Shown: in pieces, positions 8,171 through 16,943 of the stretch | How the letters are laid out: each line of letters opens with the position of its first letter | How positions within the stretch are numbered: the stretch's first letter is position 1 | Assembly: GCA_021777105.1 (NCBI GenBank) | Contig: JAIQZQ010000043.1 | Span: 58,017 to 122,016, forward strand | Length of the DNA stretch: 64,000 nt | Origin: Candidatus Anammoxibacter sp. | GTDB lineage: Bacteria; Planctomycetota; Brocadiia; Brocadiales; Anammoxibacteraceae | Direction: 5' to 3' | Translations under genes and position numbers: made by a program | The notes under the pieces: generated by a model | Told to the model about the DNA's origin: nothing | Seen by the model: only the letters and a program-made list of their open reading frames with translations | The model's database searches: none

Positions 8171-8707
8171 ATGCAATTATTTGAAGCTACAACTATATTA
8201 TCAGTCAGGCTAGGCGACAAAGTCGCCATTGGCGGAGACGGCCAGGTTACTTTAGGCAACACGGTTGTAAAGAGCCAGGCAAACAAAATACGCAAACTAT
8301 ACAACGGCAAGGTCATAGTCGGCTTTGCCGGGTCAGCCGCGGATTCGTTTGCGCTAATGGAACGATTTGAAGCCAAACTGGAGCAATATCAGGGCAATGT
8401 GCTTAAAAGCGCGCATGAACTGGCAAAAGATTGGCGAACCGACAAAATGTTGCGCCGGCTTGAATCGTTGCTGACGGTTGTAGACTCGAAATTTTCATTG
8501 CTTATATCCGGAAACGGAGATGTTATAGAGCCTGACGACGGCATTATCGGCATTGGGTCCGGCGGTTCATACGCGATAGCCGCGGCAAAGGCCTTGACTC
8601 GTCACTCTGATTTGCCTCCAAAGACGGTGGTTGAAGAGGCTCTGAAAATTAGCGCGGATATTTGTATTTACACAAACAATAATATTCGCGTGGAGGAGAT
8701 TGCGTGA
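8171..8707 (+). CDS. hslV: ATP-dependent protease subunit HslV
   Basis: The 178-residue protein has the HslV core: [29 protein letters not shown] at the start, [21 protein letters not shown] in the middle and [17 protein letters not shown] near the end. It is the proteolytic ring of the HslUV complex in the cytoplasm. The mature N-terminal threonine should be Thr7 after removal of the short MQLFEA propeptide, slightly longer than in Escherichia coli. The gene overlaps hslU by four bases (GTGA), the usual arrangement for a co-translated pair. No ribosome binding site is seen at 8171, but the fit to the family start is good. Confidence 0.95.
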   Translation: MQLFEATTILSVRLGDKVAIGGDGQVTLGNTVVKSQANKIRKLYNGKVIVGFAGSAADSFALMERFEAKLEQYQGNVLKSAHELAKDWRTDKMLRRLESLLTVVDSKFSLLISGNGDVIEPDDGIIGIGSGGSYAIAAAKALTRHSDLPPKTVVEEALKISADICIYTNNNIRVEEIA

Positions 8708-10056
8708 AGGGATTAACCCCAAAAAAAATAGTTGAAGAGCTGGACAAATACATTGTCGCGCAAAAAGACGCCAAACGATCCGTCGCTATCGCAATAAGAA
8801 ACAGATGGCGCCGCGAACAACTGGCCGAAGACCTGCGCGAAGAAGTGCTGCCTAAAAATATTATTATGATAGGCCCCACAGGGGTCGGCAAGACGGAAAT
8901 AGCCCGCCGCCTGGCAAATCTTGTAAAAGCCCCATTTTTAAAAGTCGAAGCCTCCAAATACACTGAAGTCGGCTACCACGGACGCGATGTAGAATCAATG
9001 ATCAGAGATATAGTTGAATTTAGCGTCAATATGGTTAAGACCGAGAAAATGGAAGATGTAAAACAAAAAGCCGAAAAGATGACGGAAGAACGGCTGCTTG
9101 ATCTCCTGCTGCCTTTGCCGCCGAAAAAGGAGCCGAAAGAGGGCGAGGTTGCCCCGGACGCAAAGGCTCTGGAAGAACAGCATCAAAGCACCAGAGAAAA
9201 ATTTCGGGTAAAATTGCGTGAAAACAAACTTGAGGATAAAATTGTTGAAATGTCCGTTAGCGAGAAACCTATGGTGTTTCAGGGTGTTGTGGCCGGCATT
9301 GAAGAGATAGGCGTTGATTTCCAGAATATGATAGAGAGAATGGTTCCGCCAAAGTCGCAGACAAAGAAAATGGCCATAAGCGAGGCAAGAAGGGTTCTCA
9401 TGCAGGAAGAGTCTGAAAAGGCTATTGACAAGGAAAAAGCTATTAAAGAGGCTATTGAGCGCACGGAAAACTACGGAATCATTTTTATAGATGAAATAGA
9501 CAAAGTAGCAAGCAAAGAGGGCAGTCATGGCCCTGACGTTTCCCGTGAAGGTGTTCAAAGAGACCTTTTGCCCATTGTTGAAGGTTCGACTGTTGTAACA
9601 AGATATGGAATGGTCAGGAGCGACCGCATCCTGTTTATTGCGGCCGGCGCTTTTCATGTGTCAAAACCATCGGATTTAATCCCCGAGCTGCAAGGCCGGT
9701 TTCCCATTCGCGTGGAGCTTGAAGCCCTTGGCAAAGAGGATTTTAAACGCATCCTCACCGAGCCGAAAAACGCGCTTATAAAACAGTACACAGCGTTGCT
9801 GGGCACTGACGGCGTTAATCTCACCTTCGAAGACGACGGAATAGAGGAGATAACCGAACTGGCCGTTCAGGTAAACACCAAGACGCAAAATATCGGAGCC
9901 AGAAGGCTTCACACAATTATGGAAAAACTGCTTGAAGAGATATCTTTCGACGCTCCGGACGCCAATGAGAAAAACATCACAATCAACTCCGCTTATGTTA
10001 AGGATAAATTGCAGGATATAACTAAAGATGAAGATTTAAGCAGGTACATACTCTAA
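8704..10056 (+). CDS. hslU: HslU ATPase, unfoldase of the HslUV protease
   Basis: The 450-residue AAA+ protein has Walker A GPTGVGKT at 57-64, the pore motif region [23 protein letters not shown], a charged I-domain at about 110-235, Walker B IIFIDEID at 259-266, and the sensor region [12 protein letters not shown]. The C-terminus ends RYIL, the tail that docks into HslV. It starts with GTG at 8704, inside the hslV stop codon, with GGAGG just upstream in the end of hslV. Length and order are normal for the family. It unfolds substrates and feeds them to HslV. Confidence 0.96.
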   Translation: MKGLTPKKIVEELDKYIVAQKDAKRSVAIAIRNRWRREQLAEDLREEVLPKNIIMIGPTGVGKTEIARRLANLVKAPFLKVEASKYTEVGYHGRDVESMIRDIVEFSVNMVKTEKMEDVKQKAEKMTEERLLDLLLPLPPKKEPKEGEVAPDAKALEEQHQSTREKFRVKLRENKLEDKIVEMSVSEKPMVFQGVVAGIEEIGVDFQNMIERMVPPKSQTKKMAISEARRVLMQEESEKAIDKEKAIKEAIERTENYGIIFIDEIDKVASKEGSHGPDVSREGVQRDLLPIVEGSTVVTRYGMVRSDRILFIAAGAFHVSKPSDLIPELQGRFPIRVELEALGKEDFKRILTEPKNALIKQYTALLGTDGVNLTFEDDGIEEITELAVQVNTKTQNIGARRLHTIMEKLLEEISFDAPDANEKNITINSAYVKDKLQDITKDEDLSRYIL

Positions 10057-11033
10057 ATCCGGAAAAGTAAAAAATCAGAGCGTATTAGCTTCAAATTTTC
10101 GCGGAACTCACTAATTTAAAGAGCAAAGATCTAAGACCTCCGCAGTTAAAACTCCATTTTTAGCAAACTAATAGTCCCGCGCCGCACACGCAACTTTGGG
10201 CGCGGCAACAACGAGCGGCATCCCCTTTAAAAAGATGGGAACAAGGGGTGTGTAAATTCTTTTTCAAAGCTGGCAAGAAGCGGCTACAGTTAATACAAAA
10301 GTCAAAAACCGGCAGTATTTCCAATAATATTTCGCTGAAAATTAATTTCTAAGACTCCAGACGGCCATGTCAAACCTGAAAATCTGGTAGGATTAGCTCC
10401 GTTTCTAGTCTGTAAACCAAGTCAAAACCAGAAAAACCCTCTCTAAACCGTAATCTTTAAAGTAATTGCAACCGTAAATGTTGCTTAGGGCCTGCGCAAA
10501 ACAAACGTTAATACAAGACATCTTAACCCTCATTTTGAAAATCCTACAAGCGTAAAAATATTTTATTCGACTTGAATTGGCTAATCCCCCTCCCTTGATA
10601 TACATTCCTTAAATATTAAAAAAATATATCAGATAAATCTAAATCCAGAAAAGGCCTAGTAGTAAACCTGATTACAACAATATGTTCAGCTCGTATACAA
10701 ACATAAGCCGGGCGATCCGGTCCTTCCCGGGAAATAGGGGGGATTGCCGCGGCGGCCCGTTTGTCAAGCTTTAATGGATCTTTAAAATCTGTTTTAAATC
10801 AAATACATATCAAACAATCATTCATCCGAACTGTCTACATACATTTTGCAATGTTCTCGGCTTTTTTTATTGCTGTCCGGCCCCATGCGTTTTCTGTTAT
10901 TTATAATTTTCGGAGAGCTGTTTATACAGTAGTCCAAAGAAATACTTTACAGACATTTAAAAATGTTCTATAATTAGCGCTACATCAGTCATACAAGTCG
11001 CGTTGTTGCCGTTTTTATAACCGTTTTGCTTAT
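10057..11033. other. Long non-coding region with one dispersed repeat
   Basis: Nearly 1 kb follows hslU without an acceptable gene. Short frames at 10405-10605 (minus) and 10761-10973 (plus) have no ribosome binding site and unconvincing composition. The only recognised element is the repeat at 10221-10258. The rest is AT-rich with no tRNA-like fold that I can see. Confidence 0.45.
10221..10258 (+). repeat. Dispersed repeat R5, copy a
   Basis: TCCCCTTTAAAAAGATGGGA followed by ACAAGGGGTGTGTAAATT matches the segment at 22352-22389 at 34 of 38 positions. The first part is an inverted repeat (CCCCTTTAAAAAGATGGG). Confidence 0.7.
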
Positions 11034-11039
11034 AGGAGG
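11034..11039 (+). promoter_or_regulatory. Strong ribosome binding site pointing to an ATA start
   Basis: AGGAGG, extended to AGGAGGGG, is followed eight bases later by ATA (11048-11050) in frame with the zinc-ribbon gene. Between the in-frame stop at 11033 and the ATG at 11078 there is no ATG, GTG or TTG in that frame. Confidence 0.6.
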
Positions 11040-11077
11040 GGATTAAAATAGGGCTATCTGAGAACAGAAAACTAGCA

Positions 11078-11449
11078 ATGGAAAGGTTGCAAAAGATCGT
11101 CAAAAAAAAAGGCGGCGAAGTTATAAGCGCTGAGTACACGTCCAGAAAAAAGCTGCGCTTTAGGTGTAAAGAGAACCATAAGTGGTGGGCGCAGGTATAT
11201 AATATCTACAAAGGCGCGTGGTGTCCAAGGTGCGGGAATAAGACAACCGGCAGAAAATTAAAAAAATCGTTTTTCGAAGTCCTGGATTTCGCAAAGCTAA
11301 AGAACGGGAAATGTCTGTCAAAAAAGAGCGAATATGAGAACGTGGGAACAAGCCTTAAATGGAAATGCGAAAGAGGGCATATTTTCCGCGAAACATTCCA
11401 TAATGTGCGAAGACGGGCCTATTGGTGCAGAAGATGCCGTTTATATTAA
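11078..11449 (+). CDS. Tandem zinc-ribbon protein, paralogue of the protein at 54572
   Basis: The 123-residue basic protein has two Cys/His units. The first is FRCKENHKWWAQVYNIYKGA then WCPRCG; the second is KWKCERGHIFRETFHNVRRR then YWCRRC. Each has the WxC...GHxW...CPxC pattern of the probable zinc-ribbon domains grouped around DUF4379. A second gene at 54572 encodes a protein with the same plan and about half identical residues. The ATG at 11078 has no ribosome binding site. The frame is open back to a stop at 11033-11035, and AGGAGG at 11034-11039 stands eight bases before an in-frame ATA at 11048, so translation may begin there and give ten more residues. Function unknown; nucleic-acid binding is a reasonable guess. 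Confidence 0.75.
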   Translation: MERLQKIVKKKGGEVISAEYTSRKKLRFRCKENHKWWAQVYNIYKGAWCPRCGNKTTGRKLKKSFFEVLDFAKLKNGKCLSKKSEYENVGTSLKWKCERGHIFRETFHNVRRRAYWCRRCRLY

Positions 11450-11824
11450 CAAACACGCAATTGAGGCAATTGTTTTACGTAATAGTTTCCGAACAATCCC
11501 GCATCCGAACAGTCCCGCAAAATATCAACATACAAACCTCAAATAAGAACTTCGGCATACCATACTGGTTACTGGGCACTGGTTGCTAGTGTTTAATCTG
11601 GATCTTGGATAGCTCCCTCACATTCTCTTATGGAAAAGGTTAATCTTAAACATGCAAACATTCTACAGATTTCCCTCTTTGGTAAATGAACACTTAGCAG
11701 CTTGCCTGCTCTAGTGAGAATTATGCCCTGGGGGCTAAAGAGTGAGTAAGGGAGATTCGAATAGAGTATACCGCTAGAAAAGGCTCCATACACACGACTC
11801 GCGCGCAAATCATGTTTTTTTGCC
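11450..11824. other. Non-coding region holding repeat R2
   Basis: It lies between the zinc-ribbon gene and the end of the converging MATE pseudogene. Apart from the R2 copy at 11683-11735 I see no gene and no clear terminator. Confidence 0.4.
11683..11735 (+). repeat. Dispersed double-hairpin repeat R2, copy a
   Basis: The copy begins AAATGAACACTTAGCAGC and continues TTGCCTGCTCTAGTGAGAA. CACT-AGCAG pairs with CTGCT-AGTG, and a second small hairpin follows (GCCC with GGGC). Other copies are at 13450-13504 (inverted) and 33671-33726. Confidence 0.8.
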
Positions 11825-13176
11825 TTATGGTTGGGCGGTTTTTGAAGCTCTTTTTTGTTTAATATTTGCAATCGAATAGATATGCTTTTGCGCGCAGAGG
11901 GTTAGGGCTATTCCGCGGGCGGCCATGAACAGGGTGAAGGAGAGCCACAGGCCGTGGTTGCCAAAGGGGGCGCGCAGGAAGATTACGCAGGGTAGGAAAA
12001 CGGCAAAGGCGCATATTATCATTGTGTTGCGCATGGCTTTTGTGGCGGTGGCTCCAATGTATACGCCGTCCCATATAAAGCAGAAGCTGTTTACAAACGG
12101 GGCTATCATTATCCATATCCAGTATGTTCCGCACAGGGCGATTACCTCTTTGTTGCTTGTAAAAATTCGAATTATAAGGTCCCCGGCCACGATGTAAATA
12201 ACGGCAAAAACAAGACCGAACCCCACGCCCCATATAAAAGCAAGCCTTATCATCTTTTTCAAATTTGCCGCGTCTTTCGCGCCCACATATCTGCCGGCTA
12301 AACTCTCCGCCGCAAACGCAAAACCGTCAACGCAAAACCGTCAACGCAAAACGACAATATCAGGATCAGCTGAAACAGTATGGTGTTTGCCGCTAAAATA
12401 GAGTTGCCGCTCTCAGCCGACTTTGCTGTAAAATAGCTGAACACAAAGATAAGGCAGAGTGTGCGCGTAAAAATATCGAAATTAACGCCAAAGATTTTTT
12501 TTAACGCCTCTTTTTCAAAAATACGCCCTTTTATGTTCACAAATAATTGGGAATGGTATTTTTTGAAATAAAGGACGATTGCGGCTATAAGACCGGTGTA
12601 TTGGGCAATTAAGGTGCCGTAAGCTACGCCGTCTGACTTCATGTGAAACCTGAAAATAAACAGAAAATTCAGGCCAATATTCAGGACGTTAACAATAATC
12701 GCCAGGTAGAGCGGATATCTTGAGTTTTGCATTCCTAAAAACCAGCCGTGAAAGGCGAAAAGCCCTAAAGTGGCCGGGGCCGCGTATATGCGTATGTAAA
12801 AATACTCCTGAGCGTATTTTTCAACCTCGGGCTCGCCATGCAGTAGATGGAAACCGATTTTTGCAATTAGCGTCTGAGCAAAAATCAGGGCAATGCCGCA
12901 GCAAACCGCTATTAGCAATGTTCGGGCCAATATCAGCAACGCTTCATGGTTGTCCCTATTGCCGAACGCCTGCGCCGTTAAACCGGTTGTGCCCATGCGC
13001 AAAAACGCAAATCCCCAGTAAACAAAGTTGAATACCACACCCGCAAGGGACAACGCGCCAAGATAGTAAACCTCGGTAAAATGCCCTAAAATAGCGGTGT
13101 CCACCGAGCTTAAAAGCGGGGTGGAGATATTGGCGATAATATTAGGCAACGCCAGATGAAGAATCTTTTTGTTCAA
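11825..13176 (-). pseudogene. MATE-family (DinF-like) multidrug exporter, frameshifted
   Basis: The N-terminal 292 residues are read from 13176 (ALPNIIANISTPLLSSVDTA, TTGLTAQAFGNRDNHEA), and the remaining part is read from 12286 in another frame (GAKDAANLKKMIRLAF...). Together they give a MATE transporter of normal length with about twelve membrane helices. The break is a 14-base tandem duplication at 12317-12344. Taking out one copy restores FCVDGFAFAAESLAGRYVGAKDAAN, the expected continuous family sequence. Both halves otherwise look intact, so the lesion is recent, is phase-variable, or is an assembly error. The intact protein would export cationic drugs using a Na+ or H+ gradient. Nothing nearby suggests a specific substrate. 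Confidence 0.88.
12317..12352. repeat. 14-bp tandem duplication breaking the MATE gene
   Basis: CGCAAAACCGTCAA occurs at 12317-12330 and again at 12331-12344, followed by eight bases of a third copy. Fourteen is not a multiple of three, so the duplication shifts the frame. Confidence 0.95.
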
Positions 13177-13228
13177 TGTTATTGTTTATCCTGAATTGAG
13201 ATATTTTGTATAATTTTAAATGTATATT

Positions 13229-13293
13229 ACCTAAATTGTGGGATTTTAAATACCCCCTCCCCTAACCCCTCCCACTACGGGGAGGGAAATTTG
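13229..13293 (+). repeat. Dispersed hairpin repeat R1, copy a
   Basis: ACCTAAATTGTGGGATT leads into CCCCTCCCCTAACCCCTCCC and the stem CCCTCCC (13267-13273) / GGGAGGG (13280-13286). It shares the left edge and core with the copies at 14669 and 26533 but differs on the right side. Confidence 0.75.
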
Positions 13294-13372
13294 GCTTTTT
13301 AAGCTCGTTTTAGTTTTTAATTGCAACTTAACAAGTCCCACCTAAGGGGTGAAGTTTTAAAATAAATATATT

Positions 13373-13438
13373 CCTTTAATTCCCCCTCCCTTGATGGGAG
13401 GAGTTAGGGAAGGGTGATAAGAATCTCTCAATTTAGGT
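13373..13438 (-). repeat. Dispersed hairpin repeat R1, copy b (inverted)
   Basis: Read on the minus strand it gives ACCTAAATTGAGAGATTCTT, then ATCACCC..., the stem CCTCCC-ATCAA-GGGAGG and the tail GGGGAATTAAAGG, nearly identical to the copy at 26533-26599. Confidence 0.88.
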
Positions 13439-13449
13439 GTTAATATATT

Positions 13450-13504
13450 CTCCCCTCAGGGGATAATTCGCACTAAGGCAGGCAAGCTGCCAAGTGTTCA
13501 TTTA
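13450..13504 (-). repeat. Dispersed double-hairpin repeat R2, copy b (inverted)
   Basis: On the minus strand it reads TAAATGAACACTTGGCAGC, TTGCCTGCCTTAGTGCGAA, then ATCCCCTGAGGGGA. The first hairpin keeps GGCAG/CTGCC where copy a has AGCAG/CTGCT, a paired change. Confidence 0.85.
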
Positions 13505-13893
13505 TATACGGAGTATAGATTACGTCAGATGTGGTTCAAATCAGAGACTTTGAACCAACAACTAACAAGCATCCAGTATCCAGAAACCACCTTCTTGTAA
13601 AAACAACAATCATTGTAAGAATTACATGCTAAAAAGCGGTTTTATCGGAGTAAACTTTGGTTTAAAATCAATTTGTCGAACATGATAACATGTTTTAAGG
13701 CAAAGGTTTAGATAAATTTAAATGGAAGTCGTTTCAAGGTTAAAGTAACTTTGGCATTAGGATTGCGAAGTGTAAATAACCATGGCGCGGGAAAAATAAA
13801 AAACCGTTTAGCGGTATAATTAAATGTAGGGTTTAAAACAAGTCCGCTAACAGCGCTGGCTTTGCCGCCATTTTCTCAAATGGAGTTATTAGA

Positions 13894-14289
13894 ATGCAAA
13901 AAAGAAAAAGAGTCTTCTATTTTATGTTATTGGTTTTGTTTTGCTTTTCGCACGCAGCGTTTGGGTGGGCTGTTTTGTCAAACGGCCTTGTGTATTTGCA
14001 TAATAACCATTTTCACATCTTTAAATACAATACCGGCAATGACCTTGCTCAGACTAATAACGAGGATGAAAACAACGGAGCCTCTTTTGATTTAACAATT
14101 TTAAAATCAACAGACTTAAATAATAGCGGGGCGCGTTTAAAACTAACCGTAGAGCCGGCATGTTTCAAATCAGACGGCTTTAGCAATACCGCTAAGTTTA
14201 ATATCAAATCGCAATACACGTCAGTTGCCGGTAAAAACAATTTCATTAGCATGAAGCTGTTTTTGCTCAAATCATCGTATATCATATAG
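13894..14289 (+). CDS. Small exported protein of unknown function
   Basis: The 131-residue protein begins with a basic N-terminus and a hydrophobic core (RVFYFMLLVLFCFSHAAFG), a likely signal peptide cleaved near residue 23. The remainder is Asn- and Ser-rich with no cysteine pattern apart from one Cys; it looks like a beta-rich secreted domain. The start at 13894 is supported by GGAG eight bases upstream. The gene is the first of three co-directional genes (13894-15687) encoding small envelope proteins: this one, a PepSY-type membrane protein and a cupredoxin. I do not recognise the family. Confidence 0.6.
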   Translation: MQKRKRVFYFMLLVLFCFSHAAFGWAVLSNGLVYLHNNHFHIFKYNTGNDLAQTNNEDENNGASFDLTILKSTDLNNSGARLKLTVEPACFKSDGFSNTAKFNIKSQYTSVAGKNNFISMKLFLLKSSYII

Positions 14290-14416
14290 AGCTATACCCG
14301 CTCAAACTACATCATTTGTTTTATTTCCATTGGAATTGGCATGTTAACCTTAAAACCGCGCTTTTTTGGCGCGGCCTGTCCGCCGTTTAACCATTCATAA
14401 TTTAAGGAGATAAAAA

Positions 14417-14668
14417 ATGAATATCAGAAAATATCATCGTTTAATTGCTCTAATATTTTCCCCATTTTTTCTAATCACCTCGTTTACCGGCATAATTTTG
14501 TTGTGGCGCAAAGCGGGCATATATGAAAAAGGGACTAAAAACTTCCTGCTGGGCATGCATAACTGGGAAGGGGCCTCGTCATACATCGGCGTAATATTAG
14601 CCTGCGGATTGCTCTTCATGACAATTACAGGCCTGATAATGTTGATTAAAACAAGGCGTAGGAAATGA
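14417..14668 (+). CDS. Small PepSY-associated transmembrane protein
   Basis: The 83-residue protein has two membrane helices: KYHRLIALIFSPFFLITSFTG at the start and the stretch SYIGVILACGLLFMTITGLI near the end, joined by a loop with GMHNWEG. His7 in KYHR and His48 in GMHNWE match positions in PepSY-associated membrane proteins, where similar helices start with KxHR. AAGGAGAT gives a good ribosome binding site before the ATG. The protein lies beside a cupredoxin gene, which suggests a role in periplasmic metal or electron transfer; this is inference. It is far shorter than full PepSY proteins and has no periplasmic PepSY domain. Confidence 0.65.
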   Translation: MNIRKYHRLIALIFSPFFLITSFTGIILLWRKAGIYEKGTKNFLLGMHNWEGASSYIGVILACGLLFMTITGLIMLIKTRRRK

Positions 14669-14730
14669 GACCTAAATAGAGCTATTCTTATCACTCTGCC
14701 CCATCCCGTCAAGGGATGGGGAATTAAAGG
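14669..14730 (+). repeat. Dispersed hairpin repeat R1, copy c
   Basis: ACCTAAATAGAGCTATTCTT is followed by a perfect nine-pair stem, CCCCATCCC (14698-14706) / GGGATGGGG (14712-14720), loop GTCAA, and the tail AATTAAAGGT. Compared with 26533 the stem has A-T where that copy has none, but pairing is kept. It starts just after the PepSY gene stop and could end that transcript. Confidence 0.88.
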
Positions 14731-14811
14731 TCTATTCCTGATTTTAATATTTGACGTATTACAAGGCTTTGCCTCTTTTCGTTTACAACTATATAACATG
14801 GAGAATCAAGA

Positions 14812-15687
14812 ATGAAATTTAATAAAAAACTAACGGCAATATTCAGCTTCTTTTTTATATTTGCCATCGGCCTCTCTAGTTTAACCCCAGTCAATTTAAA
14901 GGCCGAAGGCATAAAATCGGCTGCGCTCGGCGCCTCGGGCCGGGACGTGAATATACTGTCTATTGACAAAGACAAGTTCACAGATTCAAACCCTATCCGC
15001 AGAAAAAAGCACATCAACAATGTAATAGATAAAATAGACGCGGGCAACAAGCAGGCGGCTGAGAATATGAAGTTAAAGGTTGAAAACCCCGGCGTTATTG
15101 AAGGTTTTGTAAGATTCAAACATCTTCCGGTTAAAGAGACTATTGTGTACATTGAGAACGTAAACAACAACAATTTTACGGACACAGTGAAAAAAAGTGA
15201 TAACAACGGCTATGTTACTACCAAAGGCGCAAATGCGGCTGCTAAATTCCCTTTAACCGCCCACACACTTATGAATTTTTATCCCAAAATACTGCCGGTG
15301 GTAAAAGGCGCGTTTGTTGACATACCTAACATTGACACTATCAGGCACAATGTGTTTACGCCCGTAAAATTGCCCGGAGCAGACAGAAAGATAAATCTGG
15401 GCGTGTATGATGTGGGTATTACAAAAACAATAAAAATAGAAAAGAAAGGCGTTCTGCCCCTGCTTTGCAACGTTCACAAAGAGATGTCGGCTTACATAGT
15501 GTCCTTTGACAATCCATATTACTGTTTAACCGACAATAATGGGAAATTCAGGATAGAGAACGCGCCTGCGGGCAAATATACACTGAAAACCTGGCACAAA
15601 ACATATAAACCTACGCAAATTGATGTGAATGTAAAAGCGGGCCGCGTTGTTAACGTTAATTTGCAGGCGACAAAAGAGAAAAAATAG
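14812..15687 (+). CDS. Exported cupredoxin-domain protein with carboxypeptidase-regulatory-like fold
   Basis: The 291-residue protein has a signal peptide (about residues 1-31). A plastocyanin/azurin-like copper domain covers about 90-235: FVDIPNIDTIRHNVFTP, LGVYDVGITKTI and VLPLLCNVHKEMSAYIV. His179, Cys219, His222 and Met225 match the four ligands of a type 1 copper centre. The last 60 residues (YCLTDNNGKFRIENAPAGKYTLKTWHKTY) resemble a carboxypeptidase regulatory-like beta-sandwich. The likely role is periplasmic electron transfer or copper binding. An ATG at 14812 follows GGAG by a few bases. A bidirectional hairpin lies directly downstream. The gene ends with TAG, showing that this codon is a normal stop here. 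Confidence 0.85.
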   Translation: MKFNKKLTAIFSFFFIFAIGLSSLTPVNLKAEGIKSAALGASGRDVNILSIDKDKFTDSNPIRRKKHINNVIDKIDAGNKQAAENMKLKVENPGVIEGFVRFKHLPVKETIVYIENVNNNNFTDTVKKSDNNGYVTTKGANAAAKFPLTAHTLMNFYPKILPVVKGAFVDIPNIDTIRHNVFTPVKLPGADRKINLGVYDVGITKTIKIEKKGVLPLLCNVHKEMSAYIVSFDNPYYCLTDNNGKFRIENAPAGKYTLKTWHKTYKPTQIDVNVKAGRVVNVNLQATKEKK

Positions 15688-15698
15688 CGATTGGTCGG

Positions 15699-15730
15699 AA
15701 GCTGATTGACGGGCATCCTCCAATCAGCTT
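15699..15730. terminator. Bidirectional hairpin between converging genes
   Basis: AAGCTGATTG (15699-15708) and CAATCAGCTT (15721-15730) form a perfect ten-pair stem with a 12-base loop. It overlaps the stop codon of the minus-strand response regulator gene. There is no long T run, but its place between converging genes fits a terminator. Confidence 0.65.
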
Positions 15731-16806
15731 TCGGCGTTTTTCTTCGCAATAATACGGAGGCATTTTAACAGCCCTGTTATTGCCTGGTTTATATTATAAC
15801 AGCATACGCGGTAATCCACCTGGGTTGTGTTTTCGCCTATTGGGTCGGCTATGTCGCGTCCGCGTTCTTCGTCTTCTCTGAATGAGCCGAGGAGAAAGAT
15901 CTTGTCCGCCGCAAATGGAAAGGCTTCAGTCAATTGCTCTTTATGATCCTCCTCCATTACAAGGAGGAGGTCTGATTTGTGCGCTATCTCATTAGTAATT
16001 GGACGGGATAAATGGGTTTCCAGATCAACGCCCATTCTAAAAAGTGTTTCCATTACCGATTTATTGAGCTTGGATTGTATAAGATCCCGGCGAACGCCGG
16101 CAGACCTTGCGCGAATGGGGATCCTTAAGTTCATCTCCCTTGCCTTGCGTTTAAAAAACTGCTCGGCAATTGGGCTGCGAAAGAGGTTGGCCTTGCAAAT
16201 AAACACGATCTCCTTAATGCCCCCCTTGGCAATCTTAATAAAACCTTTCGGCACCTGTATTGCTTTTTTTTGCTGAGGTTCGGCTTTTGCTTTAGCCGGC
16301 GCGGCGGGTTTTTCAGGATCTGTCAATGTGGTTTCGGATAGCGTGTCCGGCTCGTCTTGAGTTTCTGAACTTTCCTGAGCCGGGCCTTGGTTAATCCCTT
16401 TAAACCGCAAATTTTCAAGAACCAGGTGGTCGATTATGGTTTTTGTCCTCAATTGCGAGCGCACTCTTGCAAGGAGGTCTTTTTTATTAAACGGTTTAAC
16501 AATATAGTCATCGGCTCCGGCGTCAAGTCCCTCGACAATCTGCTCCACCGTGTCGTCCGACGATAGCATGATTACCCGGATGTTTTCAGTGGCGGGCTCC
16601 GACTTCAGGATCTCCACAAGTTCAAGGCCGCCCATATCGCGCATGTTTTTGTCAAGTATCAAAAGGTTTGGAGTTGCTGAATACTCGTTTTCAAGGGCTT
16701 CTCTGCCGTCGTTTGCCGTTAAAACAAAATAGCCGGCCCTGCGCAATATGGAACCGACCAGCTTTTGCATATCAATATCATCGTCAACTATAAGTATATT
16801 GCTCAT
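15724..16806 (-). CDS. Response regulator receiver fused to a low-molecular-weight protein tyrosine phosphatase domain
   Basis: The 360-residue protein has a receiver domain at residues 1-122 with the acidic pocket Asp8-Asp10, phospho-acceptor Asp52 (LLILDKNM), and Lys104 (YIVKPF). A Pro/Ala/Glu-rich linker covers about 140-190. The C-terminal domain (about 198-355) is a LMW-PTP/arsenate-reductase fold: the P-loop VFICKANLFRSPIAEQF gives Cys204-x5-Arg210-Ser211, and DPIG at 321-324 supplies the usual acid Asp. All catalytic residues are present, although the loop (CKANLFRS) differs from the common CxGNxCRS. It suggests a phosphatase switched by a two-component signal; this is inferred from the fusion. 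No histidine kinase lies nearby. A CheB-like gene is next upstream. Confidence 0.88.
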   Translation of the reverse strand: MSNILIVDDDIDMQKLVGSILRRAGYFVLTANDGREALENEYSATPNLLILDKNMRDMGGLELVEILKSEPATENIRVIMLSSDDTVEQIVEGLDAGADDYIVKPFNKKDLLARVRSQLRTKTIIDHLVLENLRFKGINQGPAQESSETQDEPDTLSETTLTDPEKPAAPAKAKAEPQQKKAIQVPKGFIKIAKGGIKEIVFICKANLFRSPIAEQFFKRKAREMNLRIPIRARSAGVRRDLIQSKLNKSVMETLFRMGVDLETHLSRPITNEIAHKSDLLLVMEEDHKEQLTEAFPFAADKIFLLGSFREDEERGRDIADPIGENTTQVDYRVCCYNINQAITGLLKCLRIIAKKNAES

Positions 16807-16943
16807 GTCTGAATTGTATTATTTGAATAAATAAATTACGTGTCATGATCATCAATTTTATTGCGCAAAGTCTGCTTTTTAACATTTATTAACTGTTTTG
16901 TCAAGCGCGCGGAAGGAAACGGCGGATTATTGGGAAGCTGTTT

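Larger units (their letters stand above)
13177..13893. other. Non-coding region crowded with hairpin repeats
   Basis: About 700 bases between the divergent MATE pseudogene and the small secreted protein. It holds two R1 copies (13229-13293 and, inverted, 13373-13438) and one inverted R2 copy (13450-13504). The rest is AT-rich without recognisable genes. Confidence 0.6.
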
